Shown: positions 7,867-16,901, counted from the stretch's first letter. The stretch is DNA of 64,000 nt from Candidatus Acidiferrales bacterium (GCA_035934015.1 DASYYH010000016.1:1-64000); one strand, 5' to 3'. Program-made: numbers and translations. Notes: generated by a model from the letters alone, not told the origin.

Positions 7867-8412
7867 GTGGCAAAGAACGTGAGAGGAATCGCGCGGCTGT
7901 GCTTGAGCCTGATCGCGCTTGCCATCATCAGCATGACGTGGGCCCGAATTTTGCGCGCGCAGGAGCAGCCGGATTTTTTGAGTCCGAATGAGGCGAATCA
8001 AGTACGAGACGAGCAGGACCCGGGGGAACGAGCAAAGTTGTTTTTGAATTTTGCGCACGACCGGCTGAAGAAATTCGAATATGAATTGCAACTCAAGTCT
8101 CCGCAGATGCACAGGGAAGAGCTCCTGAACGGCCTTTTGGATGGATATTCGAGCTGCCTCGACGAAGGAACGGAACGCCTGCGAAACGCGCGGAAGGCCG
8201 GCGCGAATCTCCGGAACGTGATCAGCGCGTTTCAAAAAGAAAGCAAACAAAATCTCGAAATGCTAAAGAAGATCGAAGCCGCCGGCGGGCCAAAGCTGGA
8301 CTCGTATAAGGATAACCTGGACGACGCGATCGGCAGCACACAAGACGCCTTGGATGAGGCAAACAAAGCTGCAAAAGAATACGGATCGGTGCCGATTCGG
8401 AGAAAACCTTGA
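7867..8412 (+). CDS. Small secreted helical protein, likely paralogue of the preceding gene
   Basis: 181 residues beginning with a GTG placed after GAGGTGA, and a hydrophobic export signal (LCLSLIALAIISMTWA). The mature part is helical with coiled-coil character (NVISAFQKESKQNLEMLKK). It shares a DPxxRAKLxxxxAxxR-like segment with the preceding 167-residue protein, which suggests tandem duplication and divergence. It lies 3 bp after that gene, and its TGA overlaps a possible TTG start of the metallopeptidase gene. Function unknown. Confidence 0.8.
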   Translation: MAKNVRGIARLCLSLIALAIISMTWARILRAQEQPDFLSPNEANQVRDEQDPGERAKLFLNFAHDRLKKFEYELQLKSPQMHREELLNGLLDGYSSCLDEGTERLRNARKAGANLRNVISAFQKESKQNLEMLKKIEAAGGPKLDSYKDNLDDAIGSTQDALDEANKAAKEYGSVPIRRKP

Positions 8413-9128
8413 CGAGAAGCGCTGTTGCACGAATGAAGCATGTTCCTGGCGGCGCGATGGTGTTTCAACGGATGTTTACGCGGCTGGCCTGCACCGGGCG
8501 GCCTCCGCATTTCGTCGTGGAGTTCTATCCGTATTCGAGCCTGACTCATTCGATCCGGCTGCGGGAAGAAACGGCGTATGTGCGGCTTTCCGATTTATTG
8601 CGCGGTGCGCCGCTTGAGGTTCTGGAAGCGGCGGCGGCAATTTTGTTGGCGCGTCTTTACCGGCGGCGAGCGCCGCGGCAGATTACAGACACATACAAAA
8701 ATTATGCACACGGACACGAAACGCGGCGGCGTCTGCTGGCGCTGCGGCGAAAGCGTGCGCGGCTGAGAATTTCGCTACCGCGCGGACGGCATCATGACCT
8801 GGAACCGCTTTTCGACGAGCTCAATCGGAGATATTTTCAGGCGAGCTTGCCACGGCCCAGAATCGGCTGGAGCGCCCGGCAGTGGAAAAGCCAGCTCGGA
8901 ACGTTCGATCCCGCGCTTACGCAAATTGCGATCAACTGCGCGCTGGATAGCGCGAGCGTGCCGGAATACGTGATCGCGTACGTGCTCTACCACGAGATGC
9001 TGCACCAAAAGCATCCCATGAAGCTCGCCCGATGCCGGCTGGAATCGCACTCGAAGAAATTCCGGGAGGAAGAAAAGCAATTTGCCGATTACGCAAGAGC
9101 GATGAAATTTCTAGAGCGATTTGCCTGA
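8409..9128 (+). CDS. SprT-like zinc metallopeptidase
   Basis: The C-terminal half matches the SprT-like fold: LFDELNRRYFQASLPRPRIG, WSARQWKSQLGTFD, then the zinc motif YHEMLHQKHP (HExxH), a later HSKKFREEE that supplies a third ligand, and a closing helix ADYARAMKFLERF. Eukaryotic relatives (SPRTN) cut DNA-protein crosslinks; the bacterial role is poorly known. The N-terminal ~100 residues look specific to this subgroup. The start is uncertain: TTG 8409 overlaps the previous stop (TTGA) and has GGAG upstream, while ATG 8433 is the alternative. The 3' end overlaps the convergent TPR gene by 18 bp. Its place in a run that begins with uvrA raises a possible repair role, which is inference only. 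Confidence 0.8.
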   Translation: MTRSAVARMKHVPGGAMVFQRMFTRLACTGRPPHFVVEFYPYSSLTHSIRLREETAYVRLSDLLRGAPLEVLEAAAAILLARLYRRRAPRQITDTYKNYAHGHETRRRLLALRRKRARLRISLPRGRHHDLEPLFDELNRRYFQASLPRPRIGWSARQWKSQLGTFDPALTQIAINCALDSASVPEYVIAYVLYHEMLHQKHPMKLARCRLESHSKKFREEEKQFADYARAMKFLERFA

Positions 9129-9557
9129 ACGGTTTGCGGCGGCTTTGTCTTTCGAGATTTGATCCTGGAGTTTGGCGACGCGTGCACGGACTTTCTTGGA
9201 ATCGCGCGCGTTCGGAAGAATTTTCAGATATTGCTGGTAGTAGTCGATGGCCGAGGCAGGATCATTCTTTTTTTCGTAGACCTGGCCAAGGAGCAGACGT
9301 GGTTCGGCAAAATTGGGCTTATGGTGCATGGCATCTTTGAAGCGCGCGATGGCGCCATCAAGGTCGCCCTTGTCCAAATAGAACCTCCCGACCTCGACAT
9401 CGTGTTTCGCGAGCGCTGGGTTGTAATTGGCGACCGGCTGCTCGGACGGCGCAACAGGAGACTGCGATTGCGCGGACGCGGCGCCGCAAAGACCAAATGC
9501 AGCGAGCGTCAAACCCAGGAAGATTCGGCGGGCCGACATTTCCAACATGCCTTGCAA
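9111..9557 (-). CDS. Exported TPR protein, short
   Basis: About 148 residues. A signal peptide (RRIFLGLTLAAFGLCGAASA) is followed by a Gln/Pro/Ser linker and two to three TPR units (HDVEVGRFYLDKGDLDGAIA, PRLLLGQVYEKKNDPASAID), then a basic tail. It is likely a periplasmic or lipid-anchored scaffold. The start is ambiguous: a TTG at 9557 has GAGGT upstream, and ATGs at 9548 and 9539 are alternatives. It is convergent with the metallopeptidase (18-bp overlap) and divergent from uvrC across a perfect palindrome. Confidence 0.8.
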   Translation of the reverse strand: MQGMLEMSARRIFLGLTLAAFGLCGAASAQSQSPVAPSEQPVANYNPALAKHDVEVGRFYLDKGDLDGAIARFKDAMHHKPNFAEPRLLLGQVYEKKNDPASAIDYYQQYLKILPNARDSKKVRARVAKLQDQISKDKAAANRSGKSL

Positions 9558-9591
9558 AATGACCTCGGATGCTCGAAAGCAATTCGATGAC

Positions 9592-9608
9592 GTCTGATAA
9601 AATCAGAC
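9592..9608. promoter_or_regulatory. Perfect palindrome in the divergent TPR/uvrC promoter region
   Basis: GTCTGAT-AAA-ATCAGAC is a 17-bp segment with 7-bp perfect arms, 57 bp before the uvrC ATG. The centre, GATAAAAT, resembles a -10 element, so a bound protein could block transcription. It is too short and AT-tailed to be a convincing terminator for either divergent gene. Which regulator uses it is unknown. Confidence 0.45.
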
Positions 9609-9664
9609 TGTTTTCCGCGGCTTCGCGAATCGGCGAGGCCGCACAAACAGCATAACTCTTTCCC

Positions 9665-11551
9665 ATGGATCTCCGCGAAAAAGTTTCCGAATTCCCACTC
9701 GAGCCTGGAGTGTATCTGTTCAAAGACGCGGCGGAAAAAATCATTTATGTAGGTAAAGCGAAATCGTTGCGGCAGCGTGTGAAGTCGTACCTGCTCGATT
9801 CGCGGCAATTGGACGCAAAGACCGGATCACTGGTGCGGGAGATTGCCGAAGCGGAATACATCGTTGTCGACAACGAACGCGAGGCGCTGGCGCTCGAGAA
9901 CCATCTCATTAAGAGGCACAAACCGAAATTCAATATTCTGCTGCGCGACGACAAAACCTATCCGTACATCTGCTTTACGGCCGCGGAAGAATTCCCGCGC
10001 GTGTTCGTGACGCGGCGGCTGGAGAAGAACGGCTCGCTCTATTTCGGGCCATATTTTCCGGCCGGACTTGCGCACCGGATCGTGCATTTCATCAATCGAT
10101 ATTTTGGAATTCCTTCAGCAAGAATGGAGCTGAACCGGCCGCACACGCGGGCGTGGCTGGAGTTTTATCTGAGCCGGAGCCTGGGGCCGCGTGCGGCAGG
10201 GCAAACGCTCGAAGAGCGATATGCAGAAGCGGCTCGGGATTCGCGATTGTTTTTGGAAGGGCGGCGGCGCGATTTGATCAAAAGTCTCGAAGAGCGAATG
10301 CAGCGCGCGGCGACTGACGAGCGATTTGAAGCAGCGGCGGGCTACAGAAATTTGATTCGCACTGTTGAAGACATGGAGGAACGGCAGAAGATCGCGGCAG
10401 CCGCCGGTGACGACATCGACGTGCTGGCTTGGTATGCCGAGCCGCCACAAGTGGCCGCGAACCTATTTCACGTGCGCGGCGGGCGCGTGGTGGACCGAAG
10501 AGAATTTTATTGGGAGGACTTGACGGAGTTTGAGCCGCAGGAGTTTGTCACATCGCTGCTGAAACAAATCTATCTCGACGCGAATTACGTGCCACGCATT
10601 ATTCACGTGCCGGTCGAATTCGAGGATTCCCAGCTGCTCGAAGAGGTGCTTTCGGAAAGCATCGGGCATCGGGTAGAAATCGTGACACCACAGCGCGGAG
10701 TGAAGCGCGCTTTTCTCGATCTGGTGGAAACAAATGCCAAGCATTCATTCACGCAGCGATTCCGTGTGATGAAGCCGAACTCGCAAGCGATTGCGGAAGC
10801 GCTCGAAGCAGCGCTGGCGCTACCGGCGACGCCGAAACGAATCGAAAGCTTCGATATCTCCCATATTCAGGGATCGGATACGGTTGCGTCGATGGTTGTG
10901 TGGGAAAAAGGGAAGATGAAGAAAGCGGATTACCGGAAATTCATTATTCGAGGCACAGGTGCGAAAGCGCTGGCGAAGGATGCGGATGGAAACAAAAAAA
11001 ACGGAGACGAAAACACAGTGGAAGCGCAATTACTGCGCGACGATTTTGCGAGCATGCGCGAAGCCGTGGGGCGGCGCTACAAGAGACTGCTTGAAGAGAA
11101 CAAGCCATTGCCAAGTTTAATTTTGATCGACGGGGGAATCGGGCAACTGCACGCAGGGGCTGAAGCGCTCGAAAAGCTGAACATTACGGACCAGCCGCTC
11201 GCGAGCATTGCGAAAAAGGAAGAAATCCTATACGTCTATGGACATGAAGATGATCCCATCCGGCTGGATCATCATTCGCCGATTTTGCATTTGGTTCAGC
11301 AGATCCGAGATGAAACGCACCGCTTTGCCGTCACTTTTCACCGGCTCAGACGATCGAAGCACCGGCTGCGGACCTCCCTGACAGATGTGCCGGGCATTGG
11401 CGAGCAAACAGCGCAGAAGCTCTTGAAAAAATTTGGGAGCGTCGCACGGCTGAAACAGATGAGCGTGGAGGAGCTGACTACGGTTTTGCCGCGCGCGAAA
11501 GCCGAAAAGCTGCATGAGTTCTTGCACGGACAATCTTCAATCACACAATAA
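9665..11551 (+). CDS. uvrC: Excinuclease ABC subunit C
   Basis: UvrC makes the dual incisions on either side of a lesion in the UvrB-DNA complex. The 628 residues show the GIY-YIG nuclease (about 11-90: GVYLFKDAAEKIIYVGKAKS), a UVR motif for UvrB contact (about 200-235: LIKSLEERMQRAATDERFEA), the RNase H-like 5' nuclease (FDISHIQGSD at about 396, LILIDGGIGQL) and a C-terminal double helix-hairpin-helix (VPGIGEQTAQKLLKKFGS). All expected domains are present and the length is normal. It is a single gene behind its own divergent promoter region, 3.6 kb from uvrA. Confidence 0.98.
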   Translation: MDLREKVSEFPLEPGVYLFKDAAEKIIYVGKAKSLRQRVKSYLLDSRQLDAKTGSLVREIAEAEYIVVDNEREALALENHLIKRHKPKFNILLRDDKTYPYICFTAAEEFPRVFVTRRLEKNGSLYFGPYFPAGLAHRIVHFINRYFGIPSARMELNRPHTRAWLEFYLSRSLGPRAAGQTLEERYAEAARDSRLFLEGRRRDLIKSLEERMQRAATDERFEAAAGYRNLIRTVEDMEERQKIAAAAGDDIDVLAWYAEPPQVAANLFHVRGGRVVDRREFYWEDLTEFEPQEFVTSLLKQIYLDANYVPRIIHVPVEFEDSQLLEEVLSESIGHRVEIVTPQRGVKRAFLDLVETNAKHSFTQRFRVMKPNSQAIAEALEAALALPATPKRIESFDISHIQGSDTVASMVVWEKGKMKKADYRKFIIRGTGAKALAKDADGNKKNGDENTVEAQLLRDDFASMREAVGRRYKRLLEENKPLPSLILIDGGIGQLHAGAEALEKLNITDQPLASIAKKEEILYVYGHEDDPIRLDHHSPILHLVQQIRDETHRFAVTFHRLRRSKHRLRTSLTDVPGIGEQTAQKLLKKFGSVARLKQMSVEELTTVLPRAKAEKLHEFLHGQSSITQ

Positions 11552-11700
11552 TTTAGGCAATGACCTGCGCGTACGAGAGCCACCGGGCACGTACACCATG
11601 CGGGAGCGTATGGAGCTGAAGAAATATGGTGGGCCACTGGGCTGGCGCTGCTTGCTGCTGCTGAAAGGCTATGCTACCGTCAAATGTTCGGAGGTGCATC

Positions 11701-11994
11701 ATGGCTGACAACGTCGGCTCAAAGATCAGTTATTTTATCGTGGGACTCGGCGTGGGAACGCTCCTGGGAATTTTGTTCGCGCCAAAGTCCGGAGAAGAGA
11801 CGCGCGAGTTTCTCTCGAAAAAGGCAGACGAGGGCCGCGAGTATGCGCAACGAAAAGCGCGAGAACTGCGCGAACGCGCGGAAGATCTCATTGAACGCAG
11901 CAAGGAAATCATGAGCCGGGAGAAGAGCTCTCTGGCAGCAGCGGTAGAGGCGGGCAAGGAAACGTATCAGCGGGAGAGGGCCAAGTCATCCTAA
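11701..11994 (+). CDS. YtxH-domain membrane protein
   Basis: A 97-residue protein with one N-terminal membrane segment (ISYFIVGLGVGTLLGILFAP) followed at once by the YtxH-family SGEETREFLSKKADEG motif and a long charged coiled coil (about residues 40-90). The ATG at 11701 is preceded by GGAGG at ideal spacing; an in-frame upstream ATG at 11671 lacks such a site. YtxH proteins are linked to envelope stress in other bacteria, but the molecular role is unknown. It is followed 31 bp later by another membrane-anchored coiled-coil gene, probably in the same operon. Confidence 0.88.
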   Translation: MADNVGSKISYFIVGLGVGTLLGILFAPKSGEETREFLSKKADEGREYAQRKARELRERAEDLIERSKEIMSREKSSLAAAVEAGKETYQRERAKSS

Positions 11995-12025
11995 CGCAAG
12001 TGCGCGTCGAGAGGGATGGACCGAG

Positions 12026-12529
12026 ATGAACGGGTGGATCATCGCGTTCTTCGGCATTGCCACGATAGCGATCGTGATGCAGACGCTGATCCTTGCGGGC
12101 ATGTATCGCGCTTTCAAGGAGACGAGCACAGAGCTGCGACGCGTGGTGGATGATCTTCATCGGAAAGTTGATCCCATCCTGGGACGCATCAATCGAGTGC
12201 TGGAAAATTCCGAGGACAAGATTACGAGCATCGTCGGCGACGCGGCGGAGATGACGCGGCTGGCGAGAGGGCAGGCGCAGAAGGTCGACCGCGTGGTTAC
12301 CGAGGCATTGGAACGCATGCGCGCGCAGATTATTCGCGCCGACGTGATTATCACCGGAACGCTGGAAGCGATCGAAGACGCTGGCCTGAAACTCCGGAGA
12401 TCCGTGCTCGGCCCGCTACAGCAGGCTTCCGCAGTCCTAAAAGGCATCAAGACCGGAATCGACTTCATCCGCGGACAGCGAGCGGCGCGCATCGAACCGG
12501 AAAAACAAGACGAAGAACTGTTTATCTAG
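12026..12529 (+). CDS. DUF948-like membrane-anchored coiled-coil protein
   Basis: 167 residues. An N-terminal helix (IIAFFGIATIAIVMQTLILAG) anchors a long heptad-rich region that resembles DUF948/YtxG-type proteins (VVDDLHRKVDPILGRINRVL, then repeated helical segments about 60-140). The tail is acidic. It sits directly after the YtxH gene, a pairing also seen in other phyla, which supports a shared envelope function. No enzyme motif is present. The ATG at 12026 follows a GA-rich stretch (ACCGAG). Family assignment is by pattern, so moderate. Confidence 0.75.
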   Translation: MNGWIIAFFGIATIAIVMQTLILAGMYRAFKETSTELRRVVDDLHRKVDPILGRINRVLENSEDKITSIVGDAAEMTRLARGQAQKVDRVVTEALERMRAQIIRADVIITGTLEAIEDAGLKLRRSVLGPLQQASAVLKGIKTGIDFIRGQRAARIEPEKQDEELFI

Positions 12530-12610
12530 GAATCCAAATCCCACGAAAACTGAGAATGATCCCGCGCGATTCGAGATGTGATGGTGCGCGCGAGGACAAA
12601 ACGGAGAGTT

Positions 12611-13747
12611 TCAGCGAATCCAGCCGCCTGCAAGAACGAGATCCTCGATATAGAAAACGGCTGCTTGTCCCGGAGTGATGGCGCGCTGTGGTTCACGGAA
12701 TGTCACGCGGGCTGTCTCTGCGTCAATCGCTTCGACTACGGCAAGTGCGGGATCGTGGCGATGGCGGACTTTCACACTGGCTTCGACTGGACCATTCGGA
12801 CGAGCGGTTGAAATCCAGTTGACGTCGCGCACTTCGCATACCGACGTAAACAAGTCATCGTCGCTGCCCACGATGAGCCGATTATTGGCACGGTCGAGCG
12901 CGACAACATAGACCGGATGGCCGACCGCGAAGCCAAGGCCGCGGCGCTGGCCCACCGTGTAGCGATGTAGTCCTTCATGCCGGCCGATGACAGTGCCATC
13001 CGTCGTCACGATGTCGCCCGTTTCGGCACTGAATTCCCTGCCCTGTTCGCGCAAATAGCTCCCGATAAAGCGGATATAGTTTCCCGTGGGGACGAAGCAA
13101 ATTTCCTGGCTTTCCGGCTTTGCAGCGACGGGAAGCTGCGTGCGGCGAGCGATTTCACGGACCTCGGCCTTTGTCAGCTCACCGAGCGGAAAGCGCGAGC
13201 GGGAGAGTTGCTCCTGCGTGAGGCCAAAGAGAAAATACGATTGGTCCTTGGAGTCATCCGCGGCACGCAACAGCTCGTAGCGGCCCGAATCGCCATTCCA
13301 GCGAACGCGAGCATAATGGCCGGTGGCGAGACGCTCGGCGCCGATTTGGCGTGCGGTGACAAGAAGCTGCTCGAACTTCACATGATTATTGCAAAGCGTG
13401 CATGGAATGGGCGTGCGCCCTCCGAGATAATCGTTGACGAAGGGACGAATGACGCTCTCCTCGAAGGCCTGCTCGAAATTGACGACGTAAAAAGGAAAGC
13501 CAAGATGCTCCGCGACGCGGCGGGCGTCGTACACGTCGTCGAGCGAACAGCAACGATGCGGCGCCGGGCCACCGCTCGAGGCAAGCTCGGGAAGGCGGCG
13601 CTGATTCCACAGCTGCATCGTGAGACCGACAATCGGCTCCGCAGACTCGTGGAGAAGCGCAGCGACTGTGGAGCTATCCACACCACCACTCATCGCGACG
13701 GCAGTAAGCGCGGGTTGTGCTGAAGCGGCCATTGATTTCAGTTCCAT
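12611..13747 (-). CDS. mnmA: tRNA 2-thiouridylase MnmA
   Basis: MnmA makes 2-thiouridine at wobble position 34 of tRNA(Glu/Gln/Lys) with ATP and sulfur relayed from a cysteine desulfurase. The 378 residues show the PP-loop AMSGGVDSS (18-26), a catalytic cysteine region CTLCNN (116-121, with Cys119 as likely nucleophile), the second catalytic cysteine in ICFVPTGNY (Cys217), GHYARV for tRNA/ATP contact, and a C-terminal beta-barrel. It follows the cysteine desulfurase gene by 43 bp on the same strand, so sulfur donor and thiolase are made together. Confidence 0.97.
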   Translation of the reverse strand: MELKSMAASAQPALTAVAMSGGVDSSTVAALLHESAEPIVGLTMQLWNQRRLPELASSGGPAPHRCCSLDDVYDARRVAEHLGFPFYVVNFEQAFEESVIRPFVNDYLGGRTPIPCTLCNNHVKFEQLLVTARQIGAERLATGHYARVRWNGDSGRYELLRAADDSKDQSYFLFGLTQEQLSRSRFPLGELTKAEVREIARRTQLPVAAKPESQEICFVPTGNYIRFIGSYLREQGREFSAETGDIVTTDGTVIGRHEGLHRYTVGQRRGLGFAVGHPVYVVALDRANNRLIVGSDDDLFTSVCEVRDVNWISTARPNGPVEASVKVRHRHDPALAVVEAIDAETARVTFREPQRAITPGQAAVFYIEDLVLAGGWIR

Positions 13748-13790
13748 AGAATATCAGAAGGAGGAAGATGACGCGCTGCGAAACGCACCA

Positions 13791-14969
13791 CTAATCGGCG
13801 GGAATGACCGTTTTGCGACGAGCGGCAGCAAGGTCCCGGAGACGGTTGACGACGGTAGATGCGGCTTCGATAGCGTAGTCAACATCATCGCCGGTCGTAA
13901 AACGGCCAAGGCTGAAGCGAACTGTGGATTTAGCCTCATCGGACGGAAGGCCGATGGCGAAGAGAACCGGCGAAGGCGAGATCGCGCCGGAGGAACATGC
14001 GGAGCCGGCGGAACATTGCACACCCTGCAAGTCGAATGAAATGACGAGAGACTCGCCCGCGGCACAAAGAAACGAAATGTTCGAAGTATTGGGAACACGG
14101 CGAGAGCGATTGCCATTGACGCGAGATTCGGAAACGCGCGCGATGATTCCGTCTTCGAAACGATTGCGAAGAGCCGTGATTCGCGCGGAATCAGACGCGA
14201 GATGCGCGCGGGCGATTTCCGCAGCCTTGCCGAGCCCAACGATGCCGGGAACATTTTCGGTGCCCGGGCGGCGATCGCGTTCGTGCGTTCCACCGAAGAG
14301 CAGCGGTTCAAGAGGCGAATTCTCACGAACATAAAGCGCGCCAACGCCTTTCGGGCCGTAGATTTTGTGCGCGGCGAGCGCAAGAAAATCGCACTTGATT
14401 TCGTTCACATCGACAGGAATCTTGCCGACGGCCTGCACTGCATCGGTGTGGAAATAGACGTCCGCTTCGAGCGCGATCTTGCCGATCTCGGCGACGGGTT
14501 GAATCGTGCCGATTTCGTTGTTGGCGTACATGACAGTGATGAGGACCGTCTCGGGGCGAAGGGCGCGGCGAACATCTTCTGGATCGACAATGCCATCCTT
14601 AGAGATGGGCAGCCAGGTAACTTCGAATCCTTGCTTTTCGAGAGCCTGAACCGAATTGCGAACGGCGCTATGTTCGATGGGCGAGCAGATGACGTGCTTT
14701 TTCTCGCGGTGCATCGCGGCGACAACGCCGAGAATCGCGAGATTATCCGCTTCCGTGCCGCCGCTGGTAAAAACAATCTCAGAAGGCTTCGCGCCGATCA
14801 GCGCTGCCACCGATTGGCGCGCCATTTCGACGCCGCCGCGCGCGCTTTGGCCCGCGGCATGGATCGAGCTGGCGTTGCCATACGTCTCTGTAAAAAAAGG
14901 AAGCATTGCTTTGATAACTTCGGGATCGACTGGAGTAGTGGCGTTGTAATCGAGGTAGACGCGGCGCAC
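13791..14969 (-). CDS. iscS: Cysteine desulfurase (NifS/IscS family)
   Basis: A PLP enzyme that converts cysteine to alanine and a protein persulfide. The 392 residues include VYLDYNATTPVDPEV, TSGGTEADNLAI, the PLP-lysine motif AAHKIYGPKG (Lys202), THERDRRPGTENV, and the active-site cysteine loop GSACSSGAISPS (Cys325). The GTG start at 14969 has AAGAGGG upstream; in-frame sequence further upstream runs through the next small gene and is not homologous. Adjacent mnmA suggests the main job is tRNA thiolation. No iscU or sufB homologue is in the window, so whether it also feeds Fe-S assembly cannot be told; the iscS/nifS choice is nominal. Confidence 0.95.
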   Translation of the reverse strand: MRRVYLDYNATTPVDPEVIKAMLPFFTETYGNASSIHAAGQSARGGVEMARQSVAALIGAKPSEIVFTSGGTEADNLAILGVVAAMHREKKHVICSPIEHSAVRNSVQALEKQGFEVTWLPISKDGIVDPEDVRRALRPETVLITVMYANNEIGTIQPVAEIGKIALEADVYFHTDAVQAVGKIPVDVNEIKCDFLALAAHKIYGPKGVGALYVRENSPLEPLLFGGTHERDRRPGTENVPGIVGLGKAAEIARAHLASDSARITALRNRFEDGIIARVSESRVNGNRSRRVPNTSNISFLCAAGESLVISFDLQGVQCSAGSACSSGAISPSPVLFAIGLPSDEAKSTVRFSLGRFTTGDDVDYAIEAASTVVNRLRDLAAARRKTVIPAD

Positions 14970-15022
14970 GAATAAGCCCTCTTGTAATTGCGGAGTCAGA
15001 ATATCGTTTCGACGGAAACGGG

Positions 15023-15271
15023 TCAAGAAGAGCGAAATCCCGCAGCGTGTGCTCCGGCGCGGCGGAACATTTGCCAGCGACGTAAAGCGACGGCGGACCA
15101 AACGGCTTCGACTATGCCGAAAGGCCATGCTCCTTGCAGGAAGCCGTAAGTCGAGGCAAGCAAGCAGGCCGCGGCGAAGGCGAGAATGAACCACGGGCTG
15201 CGATGCTCGAGGGCGTAGAAGACGAGCATCGCAGTAACGGCGAAAAGACCAAAGATTGTCAGTGCGCTCAC
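15023..15271 (-). CDS. Small integral membrane protein
   Basis: An 82-residue protein starting at GTG 15271 with GGAAA upstream. It has three hydrophobic stretches (ALTIFGLFAVTAMLVFYAL; WFILAFAAACLLASTYGFL; WPFGIVEAVWSAVAL) and a basic C-terminus (RRWQMFRRAG). Conserved-looking residues are HRSPWF between the first two helices and GAWPFGIVE. Similar small proteins of unknown function are widespread. It ends 53 bp before the desulfurase start on the same strand and may be cotranscribed. No function assigned. Confidence 0.75.
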   Translation of the reverse strand: MSALTIFGLFAVTAMLVFYALEHRSPWFILAFAAACLLASTYGFLQGAWPFGIVEAVWSAVALRRWQMFRRAGAHAAGFRSS

Positions 15272-15373
15272 GGCGTTTCCTTTGTTCCGGGCATTCTAAC
15301 GTGCTGTGTGGAATGCGCAAATTTATCATAACCCTTACGCACATTTGCAGGCAGAAGTCACAGCAAGAATGGT

Positions 15374-15796
15374 TTATACGCGCGGAGCGGCATGGTGGTG
15401 TTTTTCGGAAAGGTGCGCGGCCATGAAGAAAAATGGCAGGAAAACGAGAAGCGGAAGATAAAACTCGATCAAAGTACCCAAATACCATTCCTTGGGTTGC
15501 AGAAACAATGCGTAGGCGGCCACGGCCACTCCTGCCCAACCAAATATTTTGGACTTTTCGGAAAGGAGCGAATACAGGCTGGCGAGAACGCCGACGGTGA
15601 ATGCAATATAGCAAAACGCAGTGATGCCCTCCATGGCCAATTGGAAGGATTGTTCGCGCTCACTGATAAGTACGCAGAGCGGCCAGACGATAGCAGCAAA
15701 GACAATGGGCACAAGGCTTGCGACGCCAATCGGCGAATCGCTGAACCGAAGAGACCGCCACTCGTGCCGCGGCGAAGCTGCAAACATTTGACTCAT
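15374..15796 (-). CDS. Hypothetical integral membrane protein
   Basis: About 140 residues with four predicted membrane helices (VASLVPIVFAAIVWPLCVLI; GITAFCYIAFTVGVLASLYS; IFGWAGVAVAAYALFL; FYLPLLVFLPFFFMAA), a basic juxtamembrane segment and a His-rich C-terminus (EKHHHA). The start is uncertain: ATG 15796 gives a sensible N-terminus, while a GTG at 15856 would add 20 residues, and neither has a good ribosome-binding site. Family not recognised. The first base of the next, divergent gene is 115 bp away. Confidence 0.6.
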   Translation of the reverse strand: MSQMFAASPRHEWRSLRFSDSPIGVASLVPIVFAAIVWPLCVLISEREQSFQLAMEGITAFCYIAFTVGVLASLYSLLSEKSKIFGWAGVAVAAYALFLQPKEWYLGTLIEFYLPLLVFLPFFFMAAHLSEKHHHAAPRV

Positions 15797-15911
15797 CGCG
15801 GGTATTTTATGACTATTTCGTAGCAGGGGATTTGCGATATCGAATTCGCATTTCACAAGTGAAGGCTGTGGCCGTCAAAGCCACGGAATAGGCGCCGGAA
15901 GAGGACGAGCA

Positions 15912-16754
15912 ATGAAATGCCGCGCTGCGTTGATTGTGCTGATCCTGTTGGCGTGCGCCAAGCCGCTTTTCGCTGGGCCGCCGTTCCAAACCGACGACCC
16001 GGAGCCGGTCGATTTTCGCCATTACGAATTTTACACATTTGGCTCCATCGACGGCACGGGCGTGGAGATGGATACAGCAGGGCCAGCCGTCGAGTTCAAT
16101 TGGGGGATTCTGCCGAACACGCAATTCCACGTCGTTATCCCCGCAGCGTCGATCACGCCTTCGAACAATACCAATTATTTTCCCTCCGGCGCGGGGCCGA
16201 CGGCGTTTGGAATGGGCGATATCGAAATCGGCGTGAAATACCGATACCTCAATGAAACGAAATACCGGCCGATGATCGGCACATTCACAATGATCGAAGT
16301 GCCAACCGGAAATTACAATTTGGGCCTTGGTGTGGGAAAGATTTGGTGGAAGCTGCCAGTCTGGATGCAAAAAAGCTTCGGGCCGTGGACAACCTATGGT
16401 GGTGTGGGATATGAAATCGTGCCACAAACAGGCTACAAAAATTTCACTTATGGCGGCTGGCTCGTGCAGCGCGATATCGGCAAAAAGTGGACGCTAGGTA
16501 CGGAAGTCTTCTCGCATGGCGCTGAGGGTTCGGCGACCCCGCAACTTCGAGCCACTACTCTCGTGGATTTCGGCGGCTACTACTATTTCAAAAATCCGGG
16601 ATTTCAACTTCTGTTTTGTTATGGCCATGAAGTCGCGGGACAACCGGAGGCATATGCCTATCTCGGCCTCTACTGGACGTGGGGGAATTCGAAGGAAGAC
16701 AAGAAGAGCGCGATGAACCGAGCGCGACTGGCTGACCTTCCTGGCATGATGTGA
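15912..16754 (+). CDS. Outer-membrane beta-barrel protein, phenol MetA-degradation (transporter) type
   Basis: 280 residues with a cleavable signal (ALIVLILLACAKPLFAGP). The mature chain starts with the pattern PPFQTDDPEPVDFRHYEFYTF, seen in putative outer-membrane transporters of the MetA-pathway family. Alternating amphipathic strands follow, rich in Tyr/Trp/Gly (GDIEIGVKYRYL, YGGVGYEIVPQTGY, AYAYLGLYWTW). Expected to be a 10-14-strand barrel; the substrate is unknown. The ATG is preceded by GAGGACGAGCA. It is a single gene divergent from a small membrane protein. Confidence 0.78.
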   Translation: MKCRAALIVLILLACAKPLFAGPPFQTDDPEPVDFRHYEFYTFGSIDGTGVEMDTAGPAVEFNWGILPNTQFHVVIPAASITPSNNTNYFPSGAGPTAFGMGDIEIGVKYRYLNETKYRPMIGTFTMIEVPTGNYNLGLGVGKIWWKLPVWMQKSFGPWTTYGGVGYEIVPQTGYKNFTYGGWLVQRDIGKKWTLGTEVFSHGAEGSATPQLRATTLVDFGGYYYFKNPGFQLLFCYGHEVAGQPEAYAYLGLYWTWGNSKEDKKSAMNRARLADLPGMM

Positions 16755-16901
16755 GGGTTTAGAAACAAACCGTGCAAATAAATCACCAGCCGCAATAAAC
16801 AACGCAGAAGAAAATCTGACTTCTTTGCGACATGCGCGAGTGATTTCTGCGCAGGAAACCACTTTGTGGAGGCACATTGCCACGCGCCTTTGTCTCTGCC
16901 A

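Noticed and set aside
14970-15614. Upstream extension of the cysteine desulfurase frame
   Set aside because: It runs through another gene (15023-15271) and has no homology; GTG 14969 has a good ribosome-binding site.
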